Below are positions 11,852-23,166 of a DNA stretch of 64,000 nucleotides, piece after piece. The translations under genes were made by a program, and so were the position numbers. Each line of letters begins with the position of its first letter. Position 1 is the stretch's first letter. The stretch covers positions 248,001 through 312,000 of the forward strand of contig NZ_LYVJ01000002.1 of assembly GCF_001676385.1 (NCBI RefSeq). The letters are read 5' to 3'. The notes under the pieces were generated by a model. That model was not told the origin of the DNA. It was given only the letters and a program-made list of their open reading frames with translations, and did not search any database. The stretch comes from Stenotrophomonas maltophilia. Its GTDB lineage: Bacteria; Pseudomonadota; Gammaproteobacteria; Xanthomonadales; Xanthomonadaceae.

Positions 11852-11993
11852 TGCCTGACGGCCTGTCTCACAAGGTGAGACAACCGGCTGGCATTGTCGC
11901 CCATTGCCCCCATCTGGTCACCTCGGTAGGCTGACCGATTGCCGTTCCCTGCTGGCCCGGCACCCAGCCAACGCCCCCACAACCGGATCCCCC

Positions 11994-14986
<2,993 letters not shown>

Positions 14987-14987
<1 letters not shown>

Positions 14988-15394
14988 TGAGCACTGAACA
15001 CAAGATCCTGGCCCGCATCCCGATCAGCGTGCGCTGGCGTGACATGGACAGCATGGGCCACGTCAACAACGCCAAGTACATTTCCTACCTGGAGGAAGCG
15101 CGCGTGCGCTGGATGCTGGGCGTGGAGGGCGTGTCGATGACCGACCGCATCGCACCGGTGGTGGCCGCGACCAACGTCAATTACCGGCTGCCGATCGTAT
15201 GGCCCAACGACATCCTGGTCGAGTTGTTCGTCGAGCGCCTGGGCAACAGCAGCGTGACCATCGGCCATCGCATCATCGACCAGCAGGACGAATCAAAGCT
15301 GTATTCCGACGGCAACGTGGTGGCGGTCTGGATGGATACCCAGACCGGAAAGAGCGCGCCGCTGCCGGAAGCGATCCGCAACGCCTCCAGCTGA
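14987..15394 (+). CDS. Acyl-CoA thioesterase, 4-hydroxybenzoyl-CoA thioesterase type (hotdog fold)
   Basis: A 135-residue single hotdog-fold protein. The stretch VRWRDMDSMGHVNNAKYISYLEEAR (shown in part: RDMDSMGHVNNAKY) carries the Asp and His positions of the YbgC/FadM class of acyl-CoA thioesterases. It hydrolyses acyl-CoA to free acid and CoA in the cytoplasm; the acyl chain is not predictable. Its start overlaps the uvrA stop by one base (TGATG), so it is probably translationally coupled to uvrA although functionally unrelated. Confidence 0.88.
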
Positions 15395-15404
15395 AATGCC
15401 CTGG

Positions 15405-15470
15405 CGGGTGCCGACCTTGGTCGGTACGCTTCGGCTGTAATCAGGTTGCCGGCCAGCGGCCGGCACTGCC
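15405..15470. repeat. Pair of REP-like hairpins
   Basis: GTGCCGACCTTGGTCGGTAC at 15407-15427 and GCCGGCCAGCGGCCGGC near 15449, back to back. Both match the dispersed GTAG/GGTGCCGAC-type hairpins elsewhere in the window (23163, 34264, 35683). Confidence 0.6.
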
Positions 15471-15491
15471 GACACTGTTCAAAGGATTGAC

Positions 15492-16217
15492 ATGATCCAC
15501 CAGACCGGACTGCGCGACCTGCTGCCGGGCATGGTCGCCTTCCCCACCGATGTCTTCCCTGACGACCAGGCGTGGCTCGAGCAGCACCTGCTGCCGCTGC
15601 TGAAGATCGACCTCGGGGTGCTGCGCCCGGAACTGGCCGGCCAGCTGGCCACGATGCTGTGCCCGATCGAGCCATACGAGGGCTGCATCGGCGAGGCCAC
15701 CGAAGAACACCACAACGATTTCACCGGCACCAACTGGATCGCCTTCGAACTGACCGCCGGCAACCGGATGCGTTTCCTCGGCAACCAGGGCTATTTCATC
15801 GGCGACCCGGCGCTGGACGAGGACGCGAAGGCGCACATCGCGCAGATGCGCGAGAGCTACGCCAGGGCCCGTGACTACCATGCCGCCCACGGGCGGCTCG
15901 CCTGCTACTCGCGCTATGGCAAGGGCGAGGCCAGCGAGCGCGACTACCTCGATTCGCTCGGTGGCCAGATTTCCTGCGGCAACTGGGTCGAAACGGCGGA
16001 GATCCCCGCCGCCTTTGCACTGGAATTCACCGACGCGGCCAACGACCGGCATGCACCGGATGACGCCGAGCGGGTGGTGATCACCCGCGATGGCAACACG
16101 TTCTTCGCGGTGGCCGAAGTGGCCGGCTACAACTGGTGCGCCACCGGTGCCGACGCGATCGTGATGCTGTACGAGCCGGAAAGCCGCACGGTGCTGTTCT
16201 CGTACGACTGGTCGTGA
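15492..16217 (+). CDS. Uncharacterised 241-residue cytosolic protein
   Basis: No signal peptide or transmembrane helix. It begins MIHQTGLRDLLPGMVAFPTD and is acidic, with aromatic-rich stretches such as TGTNWIAFELTAGNRM and HAAHGRLACYSRYGKGEAS. I do not recognise a family. Codon use and G+C match the neighbours, and an AAAGGA ribosome site precedes the ATG, so it looks like a real gene. It stands alone between a REP pair and a convergent copper-chaperone gene; no function can be inferred from context. Confidence 0.75.
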   Translation: MIHQTGLRDLLPGMVAFPTDVFPDDQAWLEQHLLPLLKIDLGVLRPELAGQLATMLCPIEPYEGCIGEATEEHHNDFTGTNWIAFELTAGNRMRFLGNQGYFIGDPALDEDAKAHIAQMRESYARARDYHAAHGRLACYSRYGKGEASERDYLDSLGGQISCGNWVETAEIPAAFALEFTDAANDRHAPDDAERVVITRDGNTFFAVAEVAGYNWCATGADAIVMLYEPESRTVLFSYDWS

Positions 16218-16269
16218 ACCCGCCGCGCTGCGCCCTCGCCGGGCATCGCCCGGCGCAACCGGCGGTGCA

Positions 16270-16716
16270 TCACGGGGCAGCTCTCCGCACCGCCAACGTC
16301 GCGCTCGCCTCGCCACCGCCTTCCAGCTGCAGCCGCAGCGGCACCACCTGCCCCTCCTTCAACGCACTGGTGCCGCGCATGAGCATCAGGTGCAGGCCAC
16401 CCGGCTTGAGTTCGGCCCGCGCGCCCGCTGCCAGCGGCAGGCGCTCGATCGCACGCATCCGGCTGACACCGTCGACGTTCGTGGTCTCGTGCAGCGACAC
16501 ATCGCTGAAGCGGCTGCTGGTCACCCCGATGATCGCCACCGGGGTGCGGCAGCCGTTGTGGATCACGCCGTAGCCGGCAGTCATCGGCATTCCCGGGCCC
16601 GGCGGCAGCCGCGCCCAGCCCCGCTCCACCGTGACGCAGTCCGGCTCCGCCGCCGAGGCCGATGCTGCGGCCGCACACAACGCCAACAGTACGCCGACGA
16701 ATGGTTTGGTTATCAT
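16270..16716 (-). CDS. Periplasmic copper chaperone PCu(A)C
   Basis: A 148-residue exported protein with a signal peptide (ends ASASAAE). The copper motif of the PCuAC (DUF461) family is visible as a Met in PMTAGYGV, His-Glu in SLHETTNVDGVSRM, and HLMLM near the end. Family members bind Cu(I) in the periplasm and pass it to cytochrome oxidase or other cuproproteins. I chose ATG 16716 (MITKPFVGVLLALCAAAAS), since only this start gives a signal peptide; the frame runs upstream to 17058. It diverges from the crotonase gene with a 34-base gap. Possibly related in role to the copper-linked RiPP cluster at 57.6 kb, but not adjacent. Confidence 0.9.
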   Translation of the reverse strand: MITKPFVGVLLALCAAAASASAAEPDCVTVERGWARLPPGPGMPMTAGYGVIHNGCRTPVAIIGVTSSRFSDVSLHETTNVDGVSRMRAIERLPLAAGARAELKPGGLHLMLMRGTSALKEGQVVPLRLQLEGGGEASATLAVRRAAP

Positions 16717-16750
16717 CGCCCAGGTTCCTTCTCCGCAACGAGACCGCAGC

Positions 16751-17527
16751 ATGACGACGCTGATCGAGGTGATCAACCACGGCCCCATCCGCGAGCTGCG
16801 CCTGGCGCGGCCACCGGTGAACGCGCTGGATACCGACCTGTGCCGGCAGCTGATCCATGCCATCGAGCTGGCCATGGCCGAGGACGCGCACGGCATCGTG
16901 CTGTCCGGCAGCGAGCGTGTCTTCACCGGCGGCATGGACGTGCCGCACCTGCTCTCGCATGGCGATGACAAGCACAAGCTGCTGGACACCTGGAACGCCT
17001 TCTTCGGCGCGGTACGCACCCTGGCCGAAAGCCGCATCCCGGTGGTCGCGGCGATCACCGGTCACGCCCCGGCCGGCGGCTGCGTGCTGGCCCTGTGCTG
17101 CGACTACCGGGTGATGGCGCGCAGCGCCGATCCGTCGCGCCCGTATGCCATCGGCCTGAACGAAGTACAGGTGGGCCTGATCGCACCGGAAGGCATCCAG
17201 CGCCTGCTGCGCCGGGTGGTGGGTGTGCACCGCGCCGGCGTGCTGCTGGCCACCGGTTCGCTGGTGCCGGCCGAACAGGCCCTGCAGATCGGCCTGGTCG
17301 ATGAACTGGCCGAGGGTGATCGCGTGGTGGCGCACGCGGTGGCCTGGCTGCAGAACCTGCTCAAGCAGCCGCGCCAGCCGATGCTGCTGACTCGCGCCAT
17401 TGCCCGCGCCGACCTGCACGAGGCCCTGCACCCGGACCTGATCCAGCTCGACCGCTTCGTCGAGGCCTGGTTCGCCCCGGATGCGCAGAATGCCCTGCAG
17501 GCGCTGGTCGCCCGGCTGGGCAAGTAG
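16751..17527 (+). CDS. Crotonase-fold enoyl-CoA hydratase/isomerase family protein, isomerase-like active site
   Basis: A 258-residue protein of the crotonase superfamily. The oxyanion-hole regions SERVFTGGMDVPHLL and TGHAPAGGCVLALCCDYRV are clear. In true enoyl-CoA hydratases a Glu follows the GGGC motif (GGGCELAM). Here that position is Val (AGGCVLAL), while the second catalytic Glu is kept (IGLNEVQVGL). Loss of the first Glu with retention of the second is the pattern of delta3,delta2-enoyl-CoA isomerases, so isomerase activity is more likely than hydration. Start at ATG 16751; upstream codons antisense to the copper-chaperone gene are excluded. Likely in fatty-acid metabolism with the adjacent tesB. 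Confidence 0.85.
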   Translation: MTTLIEVINHGPIRELRLARPPVNALDTDLCRQLIHAIELAMAEDAHGIVLSGSERVFTGGMDVPHLLSHGDDKHKLLDTWNAFFGAVRTLAESRIPVVAAITGHAPAGGCVLALCCDYRVMARSADPSRPYAIGLNEVQVGLIAPEGIQRLLRRVVGVHRAGVLLATGSLVPAEQALQIGLVDELAEGDRVVAHAVAWLQNLLKQPRQPMLLTRAIARADLHEALHPDLIQLDRFVEAWFAPDAQNALQALVARLGK

Positions 17528-17541
17528 TGGTCGCCCCGCCC

Positions 17542-17582
17542 GGGGTCAGATCCCTTTCGCAACGCGAAAGGGATCTGACCCC
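17542..17582. repeat. GGGTCAGATCCC-family inverted repeat, copy 3
   Basis: Perfect 19-base arms GGGGTCAGATCCCTTTCGC and complement around AAC. It lies between the crotonase stop and the -10 element ahead of tesB, so it could act as a bidirectional transcript boundary. Confidence 0.8.
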
Positions 17583-17589
17583 GGACCGG

Positions 17590-17595
17590 TATAAT
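17590..17595 (+). promoter_or_regulatory. TATAAT -10 element upstream of tesB
   Basis: Perfect TATAAT 30 bases ahead of the TTG start. No convincing -35 is seen: the expected position lies in the repeat hairpin. A very short leader is implied. Confidence 0.45.
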
Positions 17596-17625
17596 CGAGG
17601 CCTCTCCATTGCCGCGGCCGCCCCC

Positions 17626-18534
17626 TTGAACGACACGCCCGAACCCGTCGTCTCCGAGCTGATCGACCTGCTCACGCTGGAGCGGCTGGAGGACAACCTG
17701 TTCCGCGGGCAGAGCCGCGACATCGGCACCAAGTACGTGTTCGGCGGCCAGGTGCTGGGCCAGGCGCTGGCCGCGGCACAGGCCACGGTCGACAACGGCC
17801 GCCACGTGCACTCCCTGCATGCCTACTTCCTGCGCGCCGGCAACATCGACCACCCGATCGTCTACGACGTGGACCGTACCCGCGATGGCGGCAGCTTCTC
17901 GGTGCGGCGGGTCACTGCGATCCAGCACGGCAAGGTGATCTTCTTCTGCGCCGCTTCGTTCCAGCAGGCCGAGACCGGCGCCGAGCACCAGCACAAGATG
18001 CCTGAAGTGCCGCAGCCCGAAGACATCGAACCGAACCGGCCGCTGCCGGCCGAAGTGCTGGAACGCCTGCCGATCAAGGTGCAGCGCTGGCTGTCGCGCG
18101 GCGGCCCGTTCGAGTTCCGCCACGTCTACCCGCGCGACGAACTGAATCCGCCCAAGCGCCCGCCGTATCACCAGGTCTGGCTGCGCCTGAGCGAGCCGGT
18201 CGGCGATGCCCCGGAGCTGCACCAGGCGCTGCTGGCGTACGCGTCGGACTTCCACCTGCTGGGCACGGCGACCTTCCCGCACGGCATCAGCTACTACCAC
18301 CCGCACGTGCAGATGGCCTCGCTCGACCATGCGATCTGGTTCCATCGCCCGTTCCGCGCCGACGACTGGCTGCTGTATTCGCTGGACAGCCCCAGCGCAC
18401 AGGATTCGCGCGGCCTGGCGCGCGGCCAGTTCTTCACCCGCAACGGAGTGCTGGTGGCCAGCACCGCGCAGGAGGGCCTGATCCGCGTGGTTCCCGACCA
18501 GGCAGCGGCCGCCGCCGTGCCGGCCAAGGAGTGA
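17626..18534 (+). CDS. tesB: Acyl-CoA thioesterase II
   Basis: A 302-residue double-hotdog thioesterase that hydrolyses medium and long acyl-CoAs. Family blocks seen: FGGQVLGQALAAA, HSLHAYFLRAGN, RTRDGGSFSVRRVTA, SLDHAIWFHRPFRADDWLLY. The start is most likely TTG at 17626 (NDTPEPVVSELIDLLTLE follows), matching the usual TesB N-terminus. No in-frame ATG fits, and the open frame further upstream translates the repeat hairpin. Rare start codon and no strong ribosome site suggest modest expression. The next gene begins five bases after the stop. Confidence 0.93.
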   Translation: MNDTPEPVVSELIDLLTLERLEDNLFRGQSRDIGTKYVFGGQVLGQALAAAQATVDNGRHVHSLHAYFLRAGNIDHPIVYDVDRTRDGGSFSVRRVTAIQHGKVIFFCAASFQQAETGAEHQHKMPEVPQPEDIEPNRPLPAEVLERLPIKVQRWLSRGGPFEFRHVYPRDELNPPKRPPYHQVWLRLSEPVGDAPELHQALLAYASDFHLLGTATFPHGISYYHPHVQMASLDHAIWFHRPFRADDWLLYSLDSPSAQDSRGLARGQFFTRNGVLVASTAQEGLIRVVPDQAAAAAVPAKE

Positions 18535-18538
18535 CCCG

Positions 18539-19027
18539 ATGCGCCAGATCTTCAGCAGCCAGCGCGTGGAAACCGTCGAAGGCGTGGCCGAACTCCTGCG
18601 CGGGCATGGCATCGAGGTCAAGGTGACCAACGGGCGCTCGTACAAGACCCGGCGCCGCGGCCAGTTCAGCTATACCGACCTGGGCAATGCCCAGGCCTAC
18701 CCGGCAGTCTGGGTGGTGCGCGCCGATGACCAGACCCGTGCGCGCGAGATCCTGCGCGACGCACGCCTGCTCGACACCACCCGGCGCGACCATCCGACCG
18801 CCGAGTTCGCCTTCCGCGACGCGCCGCAGCAGGAGGGGAGCAGCCGCAGCTGGGCCTGGCGCATCCGCATCGCACTGCTGGTGGTGATCGCCGGCGTGGC
18901 GCTGGTGATCGGCCTGCGCCATCGCGGCCCGCCGGCCCCGCAGGCCCAGCCGCAGCAGGCACAGCCAGCACCACAGGCAGCGCCGGAAGAGGAAGAAGTG
19001 CGGGTCCGCATCCAGCCTTCGAAATGA
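18539..19027 (+). CDS. DUF2007-like protein with C-terminal membrane anchor
   Basis: A 162-residue protein. The N-terminal ~75 residues (RQIFSSQRVETVEGVAELLR, then a VVRADDQTRAREIL segment) resemble the DUF2007 fold of small putative signal-transducing proteins. A single transmembrane helix follows (IALLVVIAGVALVIGL, residues ~112-127), then a Pro/Gln/Ala-rich and Glu-rich tail. Such proteins occur as 'pathogenicity-like' proteins in xanthomonads; no biochemical role is established. Cotranscribed with tesB (five-base gap). Confidence 0.75.
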   Translation: MRQIFSSQRVETVEGVAELLRGHGIEVKVTNGRSYKTRRRGQFSYTDLGNAQAYPAVWVVRADDQTRAREILRDARLLDTTRRDHPTAEFAFRDAPQQEGSSRSWAWRIRIALLVVIAGVALVIGLRHRGPPAPQAQPQQAQPAPQAAPEEEEVRVRIQPSK

Positions 19028-19032
19028 CGCAT

Positions 19033-19114
19033 GGGTAGTGCCGGCCGCTGGCCGGCAAACCTCATGAGCCCGTCCGGCGGGCTGCGGCTGCCGGCCTGTG
19101 CCCGGCACTACCGT
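19033..19114. repeat. REP-like hairpin array
   Basis: Begins GTAGTGCCGGCCGCTGGCCGG and ends with its partner GGCACTAC, enclosing a second GTCCGGCGGGC hairpin. The GTAG head and terminal CTAC are typical of S. maltophilia GTAG-type repeats. Confidence 0.65.
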
Positions 19115-19182
19115 GCAAAAGCCGGTCACAGTTCGCTCGCGGCTCCGTCATGGGACACAATCCCAGCAGGAGAGCCGCCGCC

Positions 19183-20400
19183 ATGACGACCTTCGCCGCA
19201 TCGATCGACCGGACCCTGGAACGCGAACTGGCCGCCGCCGCCGGCGGTTGCCAGCATGCCTATGGCCGGATCGTGCTCGCCTGCCAGAACACGATCACGG
19301 CCATCGCGCTGGCCATCACCCGCGACCGCCAGGCCAGCGAGGACATCGCCCAGGAAGCCTTCGTGCGGGGCTGGCAGCAGTTGCACCAGCTGCGCAGTGC
19401 GACCAGCTTCCTGCCCTGGCTGCGGCAGATCACCCGCAACCTGGCCCGCGATTGGCTGCGCGCGCAGCGGGGCCGGCCATTGACCGGCGAAGCGGCCGAG
19501 CTCGCGATGGGCATGGCCGCCGATCCGGCCCCCGGCGTGGTGGACCGCCTGCAGCGGCTGGAGGAAGAAATGGCCGCCGAGGACATCATCTCCGCGCTGC
19601 CCGCCGGCAGCCGCGAAGTGCTTCTGCTCTACTACCGCGAAGGCCAGCGCTCGCAACAGGTGGCGCATCTGCTTGGCCTCAGCGATGCGGCGGTGCGCAA
19701 GCGCGTATCGCGCGCCCGCGCCTTGGTGCGCGACGGCCTGCTGCAGCGCTTCGGCGAGTTTTCCCGCCACAGCATGCCGAGTGCGGCGTTTGCCACCACC
19801 GTGGTGTCGATGCTGCTGGTGGCAGCACCCGGCACGGCCAGTGCTGCCATTCTGCTCGGCACCGGCGCGGGCCTCGGCGGCAGCAAGCTCGGCCTCGGCG
19901 GCGCCAGCGTTGCCGGCGGTACCGCGATGGGGTCGCTGGCGGCCACCCTGGGCCAACTGCAGCTGCTGCCAGCAGCAAGCTGGGCGGCGATCATCGGGGG
20001 TGTTGCCGGTGGCGCGGTCGGCAGTTACCTCGGCGGGCGCTTCCTGCTGTCGTATGCCGAAACCGGGGCCGAATGCGCCCGGATCCGCCGCTTCGTCCAC
20101 CTCAGCACCGGCACCAGCCTGGCCTGGTGCCTGGCCATCCTGATGACCGTGCTGCTGCAGTCGCCGCTCTGGGCGCATGTGCTGGTACTGGCAGGCGGGC
20201 TGGCGATAATCAATTACCAGTGCCTGGTGACATTGCGGCGGATCATGGCGCCGATGCTCATGCGTGATGCGACCCGGCGCGGGCATACCGGCATCAACTG
20301 GAAGTATGAAGCGATGTACGGCCTGACCGGCATGATCGCAGTGAACCTTCTTGTCATCGCTGCCGTGGCCTATACGCTGATGCGCACCGGCCGCCTGTAA
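19183..20400 (+). CDS. ECF-type RNA polymerase sigma factor fused to a C-terminal membrane domain
   Basis: A 405-residue protein. Region 2 (ITRDRQASEDIAQEAFVRGW and FLPWLRQITRNLARDWLRA) and region 4 (LPAGSREVLLLYYREGQRSQ, then a helix-turn-helix VAHLLGLSDAAVRKRVSRAR) occupy residues ~1-190. The remaining ~210 residues contain about five hydrophobic helices (from ~205 to the end), including Gly-rich IIGGVAGGAVGSYLGGRFLL. So a sigma factor appears tethered to the inner membrane, perhaps with its own regulatory domain in place of a separate anti-sigma factor. Start ATG 19183 is preceded by AGGAG. No anti-sigma gene is adjacent. Confidence 0.85.
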   Translation: MTTFAASIDRTLERELAAAAGGCQHAYGRIVLACQNTITAIALAITRDRQASEDIAQEAFVRGWQQLHQLRSATSFLPWLRQITRNLARDWLRAQRGRPLTGEAAELAMGMAADPAPGVVDRLQRLEEEMAAEDIISALPAGSREVLLLYYREGQRSQQVAHLLGLSDAAVRKRVSRARALVRDGLLQRFGEFSRHSMPSAAFATTVVSMLLVAAPGTASAAILLGTGAGLGGSKLGLGGASVAGGTAMGSLAATLGQLQLLPAASWAAIIGGVAGGAVGSYLGGRFLLSYAETGAECARIRRFVHLSTGTSLAWCLAILMTVLLQSPLWAHVLVLAGGLAIINYQCLVTLRRIMAPMLMRDATRRGHTGINWKYEAMYGLTGMIAVNLLVIAAVAYTLMRTGRL

Positions 20401-20403
20401 CGG

Positions 20404-20430
20404 ACAACGCCGGCAGTGCGCCGGCGTTGT
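20404..20430. terminator. Bidirectional hairpin between convergent genes
   Basis: Perfect 11-base stem ACAACGCCGGC/GCCGGCGTTGT with a five-base loop, between the converging sigma-factor and EF-hand genes. No strong T tract on either side. Confidence 0.65.
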
Positions 20431-20451
20431 CATCGATCACCGAACCGGCAT

Positions 20452-21012
20452 TCAGCGCTGCGCCGGCGGCACGGGATTGCCCCGCGGCCCGTCGTGGCGC
20501 GGACCACCGTGCATCGGCCCTTTGGCCGCGTCGAACTCGGCCTTGCTGAGCTGGCCGTCCCTGTTGGTATCGGCGGCAGCGAACCAGGCATCGCGATGCT
20601 GCTTCATGCGCAGTTCGCGGTCGGCCTTGTCCAGGTAACCGTCCTTGTTGAGGTCGAGCGCGTCGAAGCGCGCGACCAGGCGCGGATCGGCCTTGGCCTC
20701 CTCGCGGCTGACGCGGCCGTCCTTGTTGAGGTCCAGCTTGGCCCAGCGCTCACCGCCGTGGCCGCGACGGCCATGCTGCCAGCGCGGCATCTCATCGCGC
20801 GAGAGCTTGCCGTCCTTGTTCCTGTCCAGTTCGTCGAACTTGGCGGCCAGTCGCGGATGGGTTGCCGCCTCGCTGCGGTCGATGGCACCGTCGCCGTTGG
20901 TGTCCAGCGGAGCCGGGCGCTGCACCGGTGCGTTCGGGGTATCGGCCGCCAGCGCGACACCGGAAGCGGAGGTGCCCAGCAACAGGGCCAGCAGCAGGGG
21001 GGTACGGATCAT
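20452..21012 (-). CDS. Exported protein with five EF-hand calcium-binding loops
   Basis: A 186-residue protein with a signal peptide (ends GVALA). Five canonical EF-hand loops are visible: [48 protein letters not shown] and [12 protein letters not shown]. Each keeps Asp at 1, 3 and 5 and Gly at 6; the fourth ends in Asp rather than Glu. The protein is likely periplasmic and calcium-binding; its partner is unknown. The C-terminus is Gly/His/Pro-rich. It is transcribed convergently to the sigma-factor gene. Confidence 0.9.
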   Translation of the reverse strand: MIRTPLLLALLLGTSASGVALAADTPNAPVQRPAPLDTNGDGAIDRSEAATHPRLAAKFDELDRNKDGKLSRDEMPRWQHGRRGHGGERWAKLDLNKDGRVSREEAKADPRLVARFDALDLNKDGYLDKADRELRMKQHRDAWFAAADTNRDGQLSKAEFDAAKGPMHGGPRHDGPRGNPVPPAQR

Positions 21013-21167
21013 GGGGTCACTCCTGGGTTGGGGATTGCGTCGGGGTGATCACTTCACCCTCGGGGGACAACAACGCCCGGGGACGGCATCGGTTGACGCC
21101 ACTGCCGGTTCCGTTCATCCGGCGGACAGTCGCCGCCACTGCGACAGGCTGGGGCTATGCTGTGTGC

Positions 21168-21923
21168 ATGGCGATTCATGGCGACAGAGACGACGAACTG
21201 CGACTTTTCCAGACCGGCGAGCACCCCTGCGGGTACTGGTCGGACCGGGTGGCGCGCGACCTGGTGCTGGATCCGCATGACCGCCGCCTCGGTGGCCTGT
21301 ACCCGCTGGCACTGAGCTGGGGCTTCCGCCGCAGCGGCGACCTGGTCTACCGGCCGCACTGCGCGCATTGCCAGGCCTGCGTGGCGGTGCGCATCCCGGT
21401 GGCACGCTTTGCCCCGGATCGCAGCCAGCGCCGCTGTGCGGCCCGCAATACCGACCTGGAAGTGCGGATCACCGCCGCCACCGCCCGCGACGACCTGTTC
21501 GCGTTGTACCGTCGCTACCTCACCCACCGGCACGCCAACGGCGGCATGGACGACCACGGTCCGCACGAGTTCGAGCAGTTCCTGATCGGCAGCTGGTCGC
21601 ATACCCGCTTCATGGAAGTGCGCCTGCCCGGCCACGACGGCCAGCCCAGCCAGCTGCTGGGGGTGGCGGTGACCGACGTCACCGAACACGGCCTGTCGGC
21701 GGTCTACACCTTCTTCGACCCGGAGCACGCCGCGCGCGGGCTGGGCACCTTCGCGATCCTGCAGCAGATCGAATGGGCGCGCCGCGAGGGCCTGCCGCAC
21801 GTGTACCTGGGCTACTGGATCCGCGGCCACCAGAAGATGGACTACAAGCGCCGTTTCCATCCGCTGGAGGCCTACGACGGCCGCCGCTGGCACGATTTCG
21901 ACAACGAACTGGACGGGCGCTGA
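21168..21923 (+). CDS. bpt: Aspartate/glutamate leucyltransferase (Bpt)
   Basis: A 251-residue cytoplasmic aminoacyl-tRNA-protein transferase of the N-degron pathway. It appends Leu to proteins with N-terminal Asp or Glu and so marks them for ClpAPS. Family hallmarks: the N-terminal [13 protein letters not shown] and [14 protein letters not shown] cysteine clusters and the C-terminal [21 protein letters not shown] chose ATG 21168 ([16 protein letters not shown]); the open frame reaches back to 20862 but is antisense to the EF-hand gene there. Length matches the family (~250). Confidence 0.95.
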   Translation: MAIHGDRDDELRLFQTGEHPCGYWSDRVARDLVLDPHDRRLGGLYPLALSWGFRRSGDLVYRPHCAHCQACVAVRIPVARFAPDRSQRRCAARNTDLEVRITAATARDDLFALYRRYLTHRHANGGMDDHGPHEFEQFLIGSWSHTRFMEVRLPGHDGQPSQLLGVAVTDVTEHGLSAVYTFFDPEHAARGLGTFAILQQIEWARREGLPHVYLGYWIRGHQKMDYKRRFHPLEAYDGRRWHDFDNELDGR

Positions 21924-21960
21924 CAAACCGCTGACACCGGGCCGGGTGCAGAATAGGGCA

Positions 21961-23166
21961 ATGAACGCCAAACCCCTGATCCTCGCCCTGGCCCTGCTCT
22001 GCGGCGCCACCGCCCCCGCCTTTGCCACGTCCCCCGCGATGACTGAGAAGCCGTCCACTGCGCTGCGCCTGGCCACCTACAACACCTCGCTGTACTCCGA
22101 CGATGCCGGTGGCCTGATCAGGGAGCTGGAAGGCGACAGCGAGCACGCACGCAAGATCGCCGCCGTGCTGCAGCAGGTGCGCCCGGACCTGGTGCTGCTG
22201 AACGAGTTCGATTTCGACGATGCCCACCGCGCCGCCGACCTGTTCCAGAAGCGCTACCTGGAAGTGGCCCAACCCGGCGGCGGTGAGCCGCTGCACTTCG
22301 CCTACCGCTACCTGGCCCCGGTCAACACCGGTGTACCCAGCGGCCTGGACCTGGACAACAACGGCGTGGTCGGTGGCGAGGGCCGCAGCCGTGGCAACGA
22401 TGCCTGGGGCTACGGCCTGCACCCGGGCCAGTACGGCATGCTGGTACTGTCGCGCTACCCGATCGACGAAGCCAAGGTACGCAGCTTCCAGCTGCTGAAG
22501 TGGAGCGCGATGCCCGGTGCGATCCGCCCGGTCGATCCGCGCACCGGCAAGAGCTTCTACAACGACGCCGTGTGGTCGCAGCTGCGCCTGTCGTCGAAGT
22601 CGCATTGGGACGTGCCGGTGAAGACTCCGGCCGGCGTGGTACACGCGCTGGTCTCGCACCCGACCCCGCCGGTGTTCGATGGCCCTGAGAAGCGCAATGC
22701 CGCGCGCAACCACGACGAACTGCGCCTGTGGCAGGAATACCTGTCGGCCGGCGACAAGCCGTGGCTGTGCGATGACAAGGGCCAGTGTGGCGGCCTGGCC
22801 CAGGACGCTCGCTTCGTGATCCTCGGCGACCTCAACAACGATCCGGCGGATGGCGATGGCCGCCACGAAGCCATCGTCGAACTGATCGAGAACGCCCGCG
22901 TGCTGCGCTACCCCACCCCGCGCAGCGTCGGCGGCGAGCAGACCAGCCTGGCCTATGCGGCCAAGGGCATCGAGCGCAGGGGCGCACCGTTCCACGCCAC
23001 CGGCGATTTCGGCCCGAAGTCCGGCACCATGCGCCTGGACTACGTGCTGCCCTCGACCGGTTTCGAGTACGTGGGCAGCGGCGTCTTCTGGCCGGCCAAT
23101 GAGAGCCCCGAAGCCAGGATCGCCGATGGCAGCGACCACCACCTGGTGTGGGTGGACGTGCGGTAG
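21961..23166 (+). CDS. Exported endonuclease/exonuclease/phosphatase family hydrolase
   Basis: A 401-residue protein with a signal peptide (ends APAFA). EEP-fold motifs: ATYNTSLY (N-terminal Asn), VLLNEFDFDD (metal-binding Glu), VILGDLNNDPADGDG (DxN), and the terminal SDHHLVWVDV. This is a divalent-metal phosphoesterase in the periplasm or secreted; the substrate could be nucleic acid, a phospholipid or a sugar phosphate. The family label is sure, the substrate is not. ATG 21961 gives the cleaner signal peptide than the in-frame ATG at 21946. Confidence 0.88.
   Translation: MNAKPLILALALLCGATAPAFATSPAMTEKPSTALRLATYNTSLYSDDAGGLIRELEGDSEHARKIAAVLQQVRPDLVLLNEFDFDDAHRAADLFQKRYLEVAQPGGGEPLHFAYRYLAPVNTGVPSGLDLDNNGVVGGEGRSRGNDAWGYGLHPGQYGMLVLSRYPIDEAKVRSFQLLKWSAMPGAIRPVDPRTGKSFYNDAVWSQLRLSSKSHWDVPVKTPAGVVHALVSHPTPPVFDGPEKRNAARNHDELRLWQEYLSAGDKPWLCDDKGQCGGLAQDARFVILGDLNNDPADGDGRHEAIVELIENARVLRYPTPRSVGGEQTSLAYAAKGIERRGAPFHATGDFGPKSGTMRLDYVLPSTGFEYVGSGVFWPANESPEARIADGSDHHLVWVDVR

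Larger units (their letters stand above)
11677..11993. other. Divergent rplU/uvrA intergenic region
   Basis: This 317-base gap holds the predicted leftward rplU promoter (11742-11771), a GGGTCAGATCCC-family hairpin (11809-11851), and a small inverted repeat TGTCTCAC/GTGAGACA at 11864-11882. The last lies about 110 bases upstream of uvrA. I see no xanthomonad-type LexA box (TTAGTA-N3-TACTAA) here, although uvrA is often an SOS gene. Confidence 0.6.

Noticed and set aside
11864-11882. Inverted repeat considered as a LexA box for uvrA
   Set aside because: TGTCTCAC/GTGAGACA does not match the xanthomonad LexA consensus (TTAGTA-N3-TACTAA).
17527-17625. ATG-like extension of tesB through the repeat hairpin
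   Set aside because: The region is a perfect inverted repeat, and the family N-terminus begins after the TTG at 17626.
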